From: Anoxybacteroides voinovskiense
Lineage (GTDB): Bacteria > Bacillota > Bacilli > Bacillales > Anoxybacillaceae
DNA: 64,000 nt
Direction of reading: 5' to 3'
NCBI RefSeq assembly: GCF_014196205.1
Contig: NZ_JACIDE010000018.1
Coordinates: forward strand, 1-64,000
Under the pieces are notes generated by a model that saw only the letters and a list, made by a program, of their open reading frames with translations, made no database searches and was not told where the DNA came from. Shown here piece by piece: positions 36,760 to 45,358 of this stretch. How positions within the stretch are numbered: position 1 is the first letter of the stretch; every line of letters begins with the position of its first letter. A program made the translations under genes and the position numbers.

Positions 36760-37916
36760 GACGTCTCACCTCCTTTAATCACCTTTTTTAGCGTCGCCTC
36801 CAGATTATCGAGACCGATTAAATCTTTAGAAATGTATAGTTTTTTCGCTTCATCTTGTTCTAAACGATCGAATCCAAGCATTTCGCGCGCATCGTTTGGT
36901 GTCGCAATAGACGTTCGCACTAAGTTGTAAGCAATATCCGTTTTCGTTTTCATTGTCACATAATCTAACGGATTAATCTTGAAGCGAATCCGGCGCCCGC
37001 CTTGAGGGAAAAATAACTTTGACAAGTGCTGCTCTAGGTTTTTTATAATCGGACGTAGTACGGTCGTATAAAGCATCATCATGAATTGCTCCATATCCGT
37101 CTTTTGCAACTCGAGTAAATGTTCCAAGTCCACACCGAAAAATTTTCCTAAGTCTTTTTTGTACACCGAAAGATATTTAAGAATTTTCTCGTCATCCACT
37201 GGACTTTGTAACGCTTCAATCTCAAACCCTTTGCTAAGTGGGATTAACTGAATTTTATTTCCTTGCCCAGTCTGTTCTAACTTGTCAAGAATGGCCATAA
37301 TCATTGCATTTTGCGCTTGGTTATTCGGTGCAATATGCGTATCCAATTTCAGCAAATACGCAAGCAAGCCGCCTTTTCGATACTTGTCTGTTAAACTGTT
37401 TTCCGCATTCATGACACCTTCAAGCGTTTGACGTGCTAAATCTAACAATCCCACACCGTCTAAATGATTTGTCCCAATATTTTTGACGTGAACAATCATT
37501 TCCGCAGGGATTTGAACACCACCAACACTGTAAATTTTGCTTCCGTCCTCTAACAATTCGGAGTAGACACCGTTTAATACGTGCCATTCATTTTCGTTTT
37601 TGAAAATGTAGACTTTTCCACGTATTAAAAGCGTGTTGACGATAAGCTTTTTCATTTCAAATTCAGTCAAATATTGATTCGGATTGCGCAAAATTCGCAA
37701 CGTATATGGGTCATTAACGTCATTTCCTGCCTCGTCCTCAATAAAAAAATCAGTGAGCGCAATTTGGTCACTGATTAGTTTCATCAAATTATAAATGTCG
37801 GAGGATTGAAGGATGTTTTCGTCGGTCACATAACCGCCGTAGTTCCAGTAAAAGTTGCTAAAAACATTGAACTTAGAACGTTTAAACCACCCAGCAAGCC
37901 GCTGCCATAATCCCAA
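36756..37916 (-). CDS. portal protein (HK97 family)
   Basis: 386 residues. Recognisable portal features: MKKLIVNTLLIRGKVYIFKNE, the LLELQKTDMEQFMMMLYTTVLRPI region and TPNDAREMLGFDRL near the end. It forms the dodecameric ring through which DNA enters. Confidence 0.93.
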   Translation of the reverse strand: MGLWQRLAGWFKRSKFNVFSNFYWNYGGYVTDENILQSSDIYNLMKLISDQIALTDFFIEDEAGNDVNDPYTLRILRNPNQYLTEFEMKKLIVNTLLIRGKVYIFKNENEWHVLNGVYSELLEDGSKIYSVGGVQIPAEMIVHVKNIGTNHLDGVGLLDLARQTLEGVMNAENSLTDKYRKGGLLAYLLKLDTHIAPNNQAQNAMIMAILDKLEQTGQGNKIQLIPLSKGFEIEALQSPVDDEKILKYLSVYKKDLGKFFGVDLEHLLELQKTDMEQFMMMLYTTVLRPIIKNLEQHLSKLFFPQGGRRIRFKINPLDYVTMKTKTDIAYNLVRTSIATPNDAREMLGFDRLEQDEAKKLYISKDLIGLDNLEATLKKVIKGGETS

Positions 37917-37931
37917 TCATCATCACCTCCT

Positions 37932-39659
37932 TTACCGCTTATAAAGCACTTCGATCATTGCCATATATTCTTCTTCGCTAACGTCCATCATCATATTCAT
38001 CGTTTCCTTATGAGCTGTAAGCATGGCCACAAAGCCATCAATTTTGTACTGACTTTGCTTTTTCGACGGTGCTTTGAGCCCTTGTGTATTGATAAAAGCA
38101 ACGACATTTTCCGTACAGTAAATCAATAATGGATTATCGGTTTCGACGCGCCCCTCATACATTAAAATTTCTAAATCATCGAAAGGTGCATTGAGTGTGG
38201 AAGGATATTGCCGTACTTCTACGCAATCAAAACCTTCCATTTCTAGCTTTTCAACTAGCTTGACCGCATGTGCTGGGTCATAGTTAATTTGTTTAATATC
38301 ATACATTTGAGATTGTTCCTTAATGTACTCAAACACCATATCGTAATCGATCGTTTTCCCTTCGCACAACGTCACAAAACCACGTTCCACTAAATGACGA
38401 TAAGGGATGTTTTCCATCTTTTCCCGAGCTTCTAGCCCTTCCGATGGAATGAAATACATTTGTTTTACTTTCAATTTTGCTTTTCCGCTTTCGTCCACAA
38501 CAGGGAAGTTTAAACTCACACACGTTAAGTCGGTTGTTTTCGATAAGTCCAAACCGACCACGCACGTCATGCCTGTTAAATCACCTAAGTCGTTGACTAA
38601 ACATCTTTCAACAATATCTCTTTCAAAATAAGTACCACTGGAACGAACAAAAATGTTTAAGTGCTTTGCTAAAAATTCGTCTTTTCGTTCCGCCGACACT
38701 TGCGCCTCTTTAAACTGATTCATTAAATAATCTTTCTTCACTGAAATACCGTAGTTTGGATTCACTTTTGCCCAAACAGCAGGGTCATCCCACCGATCGT
38801 TTTTATCAGGCTCATAAATAAGAACAAACCAAGAATCGTCGTCAATTTCGCCATTTAAAATCTTTTTGCAGTAATCATAAATTTGCAAGCCGACAGATGT
38901 TGTACCTTTGCCAGCCGTCGAAACGATCATCATTAACGGCTGTCGTCTTGCCCCCATGCCAGACTTTAAAACATCGTACATATCCGCATTTCCTTGCGCA
39001 TGCACCTCGTCTAAAAGAACAAAATGAGGATTTTTCCCATCAAGTCCTTTCGTTTCTCTAGACAATGGTTGCAATGTATTTTTAAACTTCTTGCCATTGA
39101 CCGTAAAAGAGTAAACGATCGCATTCACGCCGCCTTTTGGTCCCTTATAAATTTGTGTTCGCTGATTCAAGTCTGGACTATTTTCAATCGTAATCGCTAT
39201 TTTTTTCGCAGATATGTTCGCTTGCTCTTTATCTACCGCAGCAGTGTAGCATTCGGCACCAAACTCACCATCTGCATATAACGCATAGGTTGCTGCACCA
39301 GCTGCAATCGTTGTTTTTTCATTTTTCCGCGGAACTTGAATATAGCTTGTACGAATCACTCGCACATCTTGACCGTTATCGTCTTTCTTTTTCCAACCGT
39401 AAATGTTTGTGAATGCAAACCGTTGCCAATCTTTTAACTCATAATGCCGCCCAGCAACTTCTCCTTCTGCATAAATACAAAACGTTTCCATGAAATCCAT
39501 CGCCCGATTGGCAGCGTCTAAATCAAGCCAAATATCTTTTCGTTTTTTCCAACGTTCATAACGCTCAACAGCTTTCTGGACAGTTTGCGGATACTTCTTT
39601 TTGTTTCTTTTCACCTTCTTTGCAAACTGGTCTGCATAATTCACACCACGCTCAATCAT
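37932..39659 (-). CDS. terminase large subunit
   Basis: 575 residues. ATPase with the adapted Walker A IQVPRKNEKTTIAAGAA and Walker B FVLLDEVHAQ; nuclease domain with Asp-rich VVGLDLSKTTDLTC and NYDPAHAVKLVEKLEMEG. It packages DNA with the small subunit. Full length. Confidence 0.95.
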   Translation of the reverse strand: MIERGVNYADQFAKKVKRNKKKYPQTVQKAVERYERWKKRKDIWLDLDAANRAMDFMETFCIYAEGEVAGRHYELKDWQRFAFTNIYGWKKKDDNGQDVRVIRTSYIQVPRKNEKTTIAAGAATYALYADGEFGAECYTAAVDKEQANISAKKIAITIENSPDLNQRTQIYKGPKGGVNAIVYSFTVNGKKFKNTLQPLSRETKGLDGKNPHFVLLDEVHAQGNADMYDVLKSGMGARRQPLMMIVSTAGKGTTSVGLQIYDYCKKILNGEIDDDSWFVLIYEPDKNDRWDDPAVWAKVNPNYGISVKKDYLMNQFKEAQVSAERKDEFLAKHLNIFVRSSGTYFERDIVERCLVNDLGDLTGMTCVVGLDLSKTTDLTCVSLNFPVVDESGKAKLKVKQMYFIPSEGLEAREKMENIPYRHLVERGFVTLCEGKTIDYDMVFEYIKEQSQMYDIKQINYDPAHAVKLVEKLEMEGFDCVEVRQYPSTLNAPFDDLEILMYEGRVETDNPLLIYCTENVVAFINTQGLKAPSKKQSQYKIDGFVAMLTAHKETMNMMMDVSEEEYMAMIEVLYKR

Positions 39660-39665
39660 AAAACA

Positions 39666-40052
39666 TCAGTCCCATTTATTCGCAAATGCTTGAAAAGCGT
39701 CTGTTGTAGCGTTTGCCACTTCTCCAGTAATCTGTTTTTGTGTTTTTGGTGTCAAACCTAACTGTTCCAACAACTTGCTCATTTTCGTATTCCAATCGGC
39801 CGTTTGCTGAGCAAGTGGATGTTTCATTTCATTTGTCGCACCAGCCTTGTTTGTATGCGATTTTGTCGCAGGAAATCCTTCCTCTTGCCACTTTTCATAC
39901 ACTTGCGAATAAACCATATAGGCATCTAAGTACAGCTCTAGCAACGGTTCAAGTGACTTGTTATAAGTGCCATTTTCTTTGAGTAAACCAACAATCCGCT
40001 CCCGTTCCTTTTTTCGTTTTTTTGTTAGTGACGCTTTTATTTTTTTATCCAA
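39666..40052 (-). CDS. terminase small subunit (P27 family)
   Basis: 128 residues, helical and basic at the N-terminus (MDKKIKASLTKKRKKERERI), ending with KLLEQLGLTPKTQKQI, typical of P27 small terminases that bind the packaging site. Six bases before the large subunit. Confidence 0.88.
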   Translation of the reverse strand: MDKKIKASLTKKRKKERERIVGLLKENGTYNKSLEPLLELYLDAYMVYSQVYEKWQEEGFPATKSHTNKAGATNEMKHPLAQQTADWNTKMSKLLEQLGLTPKTQKQITGEVANATTDAFQAFANKWD

Positions 40053-40079
40053 ATTTCACACCCCCTTTAAAAATTTCAT

Positions 40080-40143
40080 TTTGGCGTACGTTTACGGCCG
40101 ACCGCGGTCTTTTTCCCACAACCTACCAAAAATCATAGGTAGG
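40080..40143. other. possible packaging (cos) region
   Basis: A GC-rich palindrome GACCGCGGTC (40100-40109) and a second inverted repeat (CCTACC / GGTAGG) lie in the gap between the HNH and small terminase genes, the usual cos position in HNH-bearing phages. The cut site cannot be seen. Confidence 0.4.
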
Positions 40144-40172
40144 GGGGCTAAATGTAATAAATATACATTATA

Positions 40173-40523
40173 TCAACAAAAGAAATACGGTCGTTCTTCC
40201 CACTTCCGACTTCCTTCTTCAACTTTCTTATGACACGACTCACACAGCAAAATAAGATTGCTAGGCTCGAGTTTAAGAGAGGGATTTTCACTAATCGGTA
40301 CAATGTGATGGATGTGCGCCTGCCGCCCAAATACAAATCGTCCGCATTCTTTGCAGCAACCTCCATCACGTTCATAAATGTATTCACGCATTCGCTGCCA
40401 CTCCGGCGATCGGTAGAACGGTTTGTTTTTCGACTGGTGCTTTCGCTTTGGCTTATGTTCATCGCAATACAAACCACGATCGATGCGACGATTACAGCCG
40501 TTATAGTTGCAATACCGCATCAT
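40173..40523 (-). CDS. HNH endonuclease
   Basis: 116 residues with zinc-binding Cys pairs (CNYNGC, CKECGR, LLCESCHKK) around the HNH core AHIHHIVPISENPSLKLEPSNLILLC. Next to terminase, such enzymes take part in cos cleavage during packaging. Confidence 0.92.
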   Translation of the reverse strand: MMRYCNYNGCNRRIDRGLYCDEHKPKRKHQSKNKPFYRSPEWQRMREYIYERDGGCCKECGRFVFGRQAHIHHIVPISENPSLKLEPSNLILLCESCHKKVEEGSRKWEERPYFFC

Positions 40524-40666
40524 TTATCAGCTACTTTGTTTTTAGTCGTTGTTTTGTTTTGTGCCGGTTTCTTCTCTGCCACCTCGTCTTTTCGCTCCAT
40601 TACGACTCGCTTGTTTTCTGAATCCCACTTTTGAATATGCGTAGCCGTTTCCCGAATGATTTGCAT
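40520..40666 (-). CDS. small phage protein before HNH
   Basis: 48 residues, very basic and polar (MQIIRETATHIQKWDSENKR..., ending in TTTKNKVADK). ATG follows AAAGGAGCTGATACAC, and its stop overlaps the HNH start (ATGA). Function unknown. Confidence 0.65.
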   Translation of the reverse strand: MQIIRETATHIQKWDSENKRVVMERKDEVAEKKPAQNKTTTKNKVADK

Positions 40667-40716
40667 GTGTATCAGCTCCTTTCATAAAATAAAAAAGCAC
40701 CATGACAGGTGCTTCT

Positions 40717-40953
40717 TCAATAATTAAAATCGTAAGCTGATGTTGGTTTTTCTAATAGTTTTGACAGACATTCCTCAAGAGTTTTACCTTCAACCATCTG
40801 TTCTATTTGCGTTCTACAATCTCCCGAAGGTGTTCCAAAGCATGCTCTCCAATTACCAGTAAATTTCATTAACACAAAATGCCCATCGTAAAACATATTT
40901 GCATGGTCTTTAACCATTTCTAGTAACTTAATTTCTTTTTCAGTCATACGCAT
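40717..40953 (-). CDS. phage protein of unknown function
   Basis: 78 residues (MRMTEKEIKLLEMVKDHANMFYDGHF...) with AAGGAGGAGA upstream. It carries no motif I know. First gene after the probable late promoter. Confidence 0.65.
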   Translation of the reverse strand: MRMTEKEIKLLEMVKDHANMFYDGHFVLMKFTGNWRACFGTPSGDCRTQIEQMVEGKTLEECLSKLLEKPTSAYDFNY

Positions 40954-41089
40954 TCTCCTCCTTGTGCCTACTCAATACGACGAAAGGAGCCATCTTCCTA
41001 CACCATTCGTTCGTCAAATCTCGACAAAACAATAACCGCCACCCCAAATGAAGTGGCGTCCCGCTCCAACCAAAGTCTTTCATGTTATC

Positions 41090-41122
41090 ATCATAGCACT
41101 TCCTATCAAAAACGCTGTGCCA
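41090..41122 (-). promoter_or_regulatory. probable late promoter
   Basis: TATGAT (41090-41095) has no good -35. The expected -35 position overlaps the first of three helically phased TGTGCCA repeats, as in activator-dependent promoters. Confidence 0.55.
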
Positions 41123-41148
41123 TGATTGTGCCAAAATTGTGCCATCAT
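41116..41148. repeat. three 11-bp phased direct repeats (TGTGCCA)
   Basis: TGTGCCATGAT, TGTGCCAAAAT and TGTGCCATCAT follow each other at exact 11-bp steps (41116, 41127, 41138), just upstream of the -10 box at 41090. Confidence 0.8.
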
Positions 41149-41152
41149 CCAC

Positions 41153-41446
41153 TCACCAGTATCGACTTCCCCGCTTTCTGTTTTTCGTGAACATCCGCTT
41201 TGCCATTTCATGCATTTCGTCTTTCGGTTTACTTCTAATGATGTTGGATACATCCACCGTCGTCAACTTCCTATTTCCGATCCGATAACCTTTTTTGTTA
41301 AGTTCCTGTACTACTTTCGTGACGCTTTCCAGCTGCACATACAAATACACCGCTTCTTCTTCCATCGTTGTCGGTGTGTAGCTTTCAATCATTCGAATAT
41401 ATTCTTGTAAATATTCGATACGCTTTTTCGCTTCATCCACTAACAT
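41153..41446 (-). CDS. phage protein of unknown function
   Basis: 97 residues, helical N-terminus (MLVDEAKKRIEYLQEYIRMI) and a C-terminal part that could bind DNA (NKKGYRIGNRKLTTVDVSNIIRS, basic tail KRGSRYW). Lies between the recombinase and the late promoter. Confidence 0.6.
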   Translation of the reverse strand: MLVDEAKKRIEYLQEYIRMIESYTPTTMEEEAVYLYVQLESVTKVVQELNKKGYRIGNRKLTTVDVSNIIRSKPKDEMHEMAKRMFTKNRKRGSRYW

Positions 41447-41597
41447 CTACTTTCCCTCCAATGACTTCACTTCAATTTACAGACTGATGCACTCGCCTAA
41501 TGCCGAAATCCCTTGATATTTCTAGCTTCATCACATTTTTCAAAACGAGTGCACACAATGATTTTTTATGTTGTGCTGATAGCCAAAAAAAGAAAAA

Positions 41598-42140
41598 TCA
41601 TATCTTGTATTTCATCATTGCTTTATCCATTGCGTCTTGGTTGACACCGATATACTTTAGGGTAATATGTGGACTCGAATGGTTAAACAATTCTTGAAGC
41701 ATGGCAACGTCTTTCGTTTGTTGGTAAAAATGGTATCCAAATGTCTTTCTCAGCGTATGCGTGCCCACCTCATCCAGCGATACGTATTCAGCAGCCTCGC
41801 GCAAAATACGATACGCTGTTGAACGGTCAATAGGACGGTTACCGCCTTGTCGGCTTCGAAAAGCATATTCACCGTCTTTGAGCGTCTTGGCATACTCGAT
41901 GAGTTCTTTTCTGATGGCTGGCGGAATGCGGATTCGTTTTTCCTTTCTTGTTTTCTTTTCTCGCAGCTTCAAATGCGTCTGTAGCAAATCTTCCTTCTTT
42001 AACTGCAATATGTCCGATATTCGCAAGCCTGTGTTAATTCCAAGAACGAACAAAATGTAATTACGCTTGCTTCTTTGTAGCAAATACCTTTTCATCGCCG
42101 CGATCTTTTCTGGATCCCGAATCGGTTGAACAAAATTCAT
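41598..42140 (-). CDS. tyrosine recombinase lacking the N-terminal domain
   Basis: 180 residues covering only the catalytic domain. Active-site residues: Arg in INTGLRISDIL, His-x-x-Arg in GTHTLRKTFG, His in LFNHSS, and Tyr in LKYIG. Proteins like this often precede late genes in Bacillus phages; it is distinct from the serine integrase that made this insertion. Role unknown: resolution of multimers or late regulation are options. Confidence 0.85.
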   Translation of the reverse strand: MNFVQPIRDPEKIAAMKRYLLQRSKRNYILFVLGINTGLRISDILQLKKEDLLQTHLKLREKKTRKEKRIRIPPAIRKELIEYAKTLKDGEYAFRSRQGGNRPIDRSTAYRILREAAEYVSLDEVGTHTLRKTFGYHFYQQTKDVAMLQELFNHSSPHITLKYIGVNQDAMDKAMMKYKI

Positions 42141-42580
42141 TGCTCGTCCCTCCTTCTTTTCCGATACACTTCGATTTCAAGAGCGAATGCTAACTTATAA
42201 AACGCCCTGGACTTGAGCCGATAGTAATGCCGATGGCTCATTCCTAGCTCGTTGTAAACCGCATAATCGAACACTTCTTCTCCAGTCATGTATCGCTGAA
42301 TAATGATTGCTCGCTCCCAGTAATCTAGACGGTTGACCGCTTCGACTATACGCTGAATGTACTCCGCTCGCTCCCGCTCGTAATCTGCGTTTCGAATGGC
42401 TATTTCTTCGGTTGAGGAGTGGAGTTTATTTGTCTTGGCAGGAACGAGCGAGTAATGTTGAGTCACCTTTGGCAGCTGGTCTAGTTTCAATGTCAGCAAG
42501 AAAATGCGATATTTTTCAAGAGCCGCTTCAACCGCTTTTTTCGTCGCTTTTCTGTCGATTTCAGGTAGCATAAAGTCCAT
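42137..42580 (-). CDS. ArpU-family late transcription regulator
   Basis: 147 residues. C-terminal sigma-like HTH (YWERAIIIQRYMTGEEVFDYAVYNELGMSHRHYYRLKSRAFYKLA) with the typical NADYERERAEYIQ lead-in. ArpU/RinA-type proteins activate late phage genes; the phased repeats at 41116-41148 are a possible target. Overlaps the recombinase start. Confidence 0.85.
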   Translation of the reverse strand: MDFMLPEIDRKATKKAVEAALEKYRIFLLTLKLDQLPKVTQHYSLVPAKTNKLHSSTEEIAIRNADYERERAEYIQRIVEAVNRLDYWERAIIIQRYMTGEEVFDYAVYNELGMSHRHYYRLKSRAFYKLAFALEIEVYRKRRRDEQ

Positions 42581-42603
42581 CTTCTCAACCTCCGAAATAG
42601 TGA

Positions 42604-42798
42604 TTATCTCTGGCGAAATGCGCCACCCTTGCCGCGTCTATACACTGGGCGACCGACTCCCATTAATTCTTTAATCTCTCGCTCCGTCAGCCGCTCTTTG
42701 CCTCGTTTCTTTTTACGCTCTTTCTTCCGTTTGTTTTGACGTTGCTGAACTTTATTGACTTTCATCCATTTTTTTAATTCTTGCTGGATTGTTCGCAT
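42604..42798 (-). CDS. small basic phage protein
   Basis: 64 residues from ATG at 42798 (GGGAGAGG upstream). Extremely Lys/Arg-rich centre (QRQNKRKKERKKKRGKERLT) and a C-terminus with REIKELMGVGRPVYRRGKGG. Probably binds nucleic acid; family unknown. Confidence 0.6.
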   Translation of the reverse strand: MRTIQQELKKWMKVNKVQQRQNKRKKERKKKRGKERLTEREIKELMGVGRPVYRRGKGGAFRQR

Positions 42799-42930
42799 TG
42801 TACCTCTCCCTTTCATTTTTCTAATAAAACAAAAGAGGACACCAATCATACAGAGATAGCCATGCTACTCTGCACAATCAGTGTCCTCACGCTCTCGGTC
42901 TTGGACATATTTGGTTTTAATTCCATTATA

Positions 42931-43659
42931 TCAAGCTGGCTGATGATGTAAAAGCTTATCGATGTATGCAATTCCTTTTGCCGTGATATATGTTTGCGGC
43001 TTGTTGATGACTTGATCGCCCATTTGAATCGGCTTTTCTTTGACGACAAAGTAGCCGCGATCGATGTATTTTTGATAAGGTGTATTGTCGTTCATCAGCA
43101 AGCCCATTTGCCGCAATTTCTTGAAAAAGTTATTGCGGCCGTATCCAAGAATTTTCGCAACCTCTCCAACCTTCTGATAATTTTCGCCGCTAAGAAACCG
43201 ATCATGTTGCTCGATTTTCGGTTGTGCTAACGCAAGTTTCTGTTCGAGAGCCTGTTTCTCTCGTTGCTCTTCAATCCATCGTTCCGCTCGTTTAATTGGG
43301 TCCTCAATCATATATGACGGTGCATGTAGTACAAGCAACTGTTCTTTCATTCGTTTAAATTCTTGAATGAATTTCACCTTCATCTTCATAGCTTCTGGAG
43401 TCACATAGCTCATAGCCACCAAAGCGAAAGCATCTTCTGTTAGTAAGTATTTACGATAAAACTGCTTGTTTTGAGGATGTTGGTAATGGGTCTGTGCAAA
43501 GTTGCTCAACCCCCATTCTCTTTCACCAGCTTGATTAAGTTTGTCGAGTTGCACTTCGATATCTCGTAAAACGTCCGCATGTCGCTTTCCGAAACAATCC
43601 GCTACCGTTAAGCTATCCGTAACAGCGCGACCATTATCAATGAAAACTAATTGGTTCAT
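42931..43659 (-). CDS. Rha-family regulator with antirepressor domain
   Basis: 242 residues. N-terminal Rha domain (MNQLVFIDNGRAVTDSLTVADCFGKRHADVLRDI, YLLTEDAFALVAM) and C-terminal KilAC-type part (VGEVAKILGYGRNNFFKKLRQMGLL, YITAKGIAYI). Likely a regulator of the lytic switch. Confidence 0.88.
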   Translation of the reverse strand: MNQLVFIDNGRAVTDSLTVADCFGKRHADVLRDIEVQLDKLNQAGEREWGLSNFAQTHYQHPQNKQFYRKYLLTEDAFALVAMSYVTPEAMKMKVKFIQEFKRMKEQLLVLHAPSYMIEDPIKRAERWIEEQREKQALEQKLALAQPKIEQHDRFLSGENYQKVGEVAKILGYGRNNFFKKLRQMGLLMNDNTPYQKYIDRGYFVVKEKPIQMGDQVINKPQTYITAKGIAYIDKLLHHQPA

Positions 43660-43674
43660 TCTTCTTCACCTCAC

Positions 43675-43938
43675 TCAATCTTCAAAGAAATCGAAACCAA
43701 CCATATCGTTGAATTCTTGTGTGAATCGCTTTGCGTCCCAAACGGCTTGAATCACTTTTTTTAGTGCATTCTCGTATTTCTCAATCTTTGCTTGTTGTTT
43801 TTCAGCGATGTTCATGTATAAAATCAGACCGCCGACAATTTTGTTTGCGATGTCTGGATCAATTTCAAGTGTTGAGTAATATTCGTTGATTAGCACATTG
43901 TCGTAATACTGTCTTAGTACTTTCAAATCATGCTCCAT
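43675..43938 (-). CDS. phage protein of unknown function
   Basis: 87 residues, helical (IEKYENALKKVIQAVWDAKRF). Overlaps the next gene's stop. No family recognised. Confidence 0.65.
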   Translation of the reverse strand: MEHDLKVLRQYYDNVLINEYYSTLEIDPDIANKIVGGLILYMNIAEKQQAKIEKYENALKKVIQAVWDAKRFTQEFNDMVGFDFFED

Positions 43939-44333
43939 TTTAGGTCTCCTCCTGTTTCTTTCACGAGCCTCTCAATTCGCACATCTCTAGCGCCAGCATT
44001 AGAGCAAATTAGCAACATGTTTCGGTCGATATAATAAAACGCGTAATAATAGTCGCTCACAAAATCGTTGACGCTAAAAAGCAGTGCTTTTTCAAACATC
44101 CCACAATATCGGAGAAAATAGCCTTCTTTCATCGCAAAAGATGTCCGTTCTTTTTCACCTAATTGCTTTATAAAATCTCCAGGATAGAGGACACCGTCTC
44201 CAAGTTCAACAGGGATACCCTTCACTTTATCCCTGTTGACTTTTGCGTACATAGCTCCATGCGTTGAGAAGAAACCTTCTCGTTGTTCATGACCACAACT
44301 CTCAAGAAAATCGAAAATTGAAAGCTGTCTCAC
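43923..44333 (-). CDS. phage protein of unknown function
   Basis: 136 residues (MRQLSIFDFLESCGHEQREG...), mixed alpha/beta, four Cys scattered. Its opening resembles the start of several phage modification or helicase-linked proteins, but nothing further supports a function. Confidence 0.65.
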   Translation of the reverse strand: MRQLSIFDFLESCGHEQREGFFSTHGAMYAKVNRDKVKGIPVELGDGVLYPGDFIKQLGEKERTSFAMKEGYFLRYCGMFEKALLFSVNDFVSDYYYAFYYIDRNMLLICSNAGARDVRIERLVKETGGDLKWSMI

Positions 44334-44364
44334 GCGCTCACCGCCTTTTCAGCGCAATGTTTGA

Positions 44365-44511
44365 CTACTGCTTAGGGAGAAACCCTTCCTTTTCAGCGAA
44401 CTCACGAATTTTCTTTACCGTCGCCTTTCCGATGCCATTCCCCGTACCTGCCATCATATTTAAACGCTGTAAAAACTCCTCGATCACTCGAGCCTTTTCT
44501 TGTTTATTCAT
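44365..44511 (-). CDS. small phage protein of unknown function
   Basis: 48 residues (MNKQEKARVIEEFLQRLNMMAGTGNGIGKATVKKIREFAEKEGFLPKQ in outline; helix, Gly-rich turn, helix). Helix-turn-helix-like spacing but no clear family. Weak ribosome binding site AGCAGGAT. Confidence 0.5.
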   Translation of the reverse strand: MNKQEKARVIEEFLQRLNMMAGTGNGIGKATVKKIREFAEKEGFLPKQ

Positions 44512-44577
44512 ATCCTGCTATCCCCTTCGCGTTATATATCCGCTGCGCGTCATCATTCAACTATGAAACACAATCCC

Positions 44578-44796
44578 TCATTGCTCCAAAAACTCATAAA
44601 TATCAGTTTGCCCTCTTGGAACAACAAAATGTTGTTCTTTTCGTTGCACACGCAATTCACCCGATGATATTTCCTTCATGCTTCTGTCCGCTTTGCAAAC
44701 AGGACATTGTATCAAGTGCTGCTCTTCAAAGTCTTGTGAAACTGCAAACACCACCTCACAACTCTTGCATTCATACACATGAACCGCTATTTTCAC
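44578..44796 (-). CDS. small zinc-ribbon protein
   Basis: 72 residues. Two Cys pairs, YECKSCEVVF and IQCPVCKADR, form a zinc ribbon. Frequent in phage early regions; its function is unknown. Confidence 0.7.
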   Translation of the reverse strand: MKIAVHVYECKSCEVVFAVSQDFEEQHLIQCPVCKADRSMKEISSGELRVQRKEQHFVVPRGQTDIYEFLEQ

Positions 44797-45003
44797 TTAA
44801 AACAACTCACTTTCCTCGAATTTTATCCGCGCGGTTTTTCCCTTAGCTGTTTCGATGATTGTATATCCATGCTCAACCGCTTCCGCTACTTTTGCTTTCC
44901 CCTGCACACCGTCAACGACAATCACAAGCACTTTCCCTGGCACGACGGGATGCGAAACCATCATGTTATCTATATCAATCTGCAATTCTTGCGATCTTTT
45001 CAC
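44797..45003 (-). CDS. phage protein of unknown function
   Basis: 68 residues from a GTG at 45003 with GGAGGGG upstream. Contains a beta-rich VSHPVVPGKVLVIVVDGVQGKAKV stretch. Directly abuts the zinc-ribbon gene. Confidence 0.6.
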   Translation of the reverse strand: MKRSQELQIDIDNMMVSHPVVPGKVLVIVVDGVQGKAKVAEAVEHGYTIIETAKGKTARIKFEESELF

Positions 45004-45021
45004 CGGAACCCCTCCATGTGG

Positions 45022-45060
45022 TATAATTGAGGTGGACTGTCGGGAGAGATCCCGGCTTTT
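45022..45060 (+). promoter_or_regulatory. plus-strand extended -10 box and hairpin with T-run
   Basis: TG-G-TATAAT (45019-45027) is followed by CGGGA-GAGA-TCCCG and TTTTTTG. Only about 25 nt lie between, too little for a gene, so the pair may be fortuitous or a tiny transcript. Confidence 0.3.
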
Positions 45061-45071
45061 TTGTTTTGTTT

Positions 45072-45209
45072 TTAACGCTGGCTCAGTAAATAAACTAAAA
45101 TCATTGTCAATAGCACTCTGTTTACGTCTAGTTCAAACCATGTGGCAGCTAAAATTGTTCCCATAACCAATAGCGTGCTGAATAGTGTTTGCTTCAATGC
45201 TTTTAGCAT
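45072..45209 (-). CDS. small membrane protein
   Basis: 45 residues with a long hydrophobic run (FSTLLVMGTILAATWF) and a second (RVLLTMILVYLLS). ATG follows GTGAGGTGAATC. Function unknown. Confidence 0.55.
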   Translation of the reverse strand: MLKALKQTLFSTLLVMGTILAATWFELDVNRVLLTMILVYLLSQR

Positions 45210-45217
45210 GATTCACC

Positions 45218-45358
45218 TCACGTTTTTATCACTTTCCATCCGCGTCGAAGTCGACTTTGCAGCTCATACTTGCGCAACGGCTCGTACACATAAACTGCAT
45301 CGCGGTTTTCCTTGCGATATAACAAATACCATTTGGCTTTTCGCTTACGACGCTTCAT
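45218..45358 (-). CDS. small basic phage protein
   Basis: 46 residues (MKRRKRKAKWYLLYRKENRD...). Highly basic; the phrase KAKWYLLYRKENRDAVYVYE suggests a small beta sheet. Overlaps the upstream gene's stop. Confidence 0.55.
   Translation of the reverse strand: MKRRKRKAKWYLLYRKENRDAVYVYEPLRKYELQSRLRRGWKVIKT

Noticed and set aside
40940-41152. 70-codon minus-strand frame over the late promoter region
   Set aside because: It covers the phased repeats, the -10 box and a leader hairpin, has no ribosome binding site and an unlikely composition.
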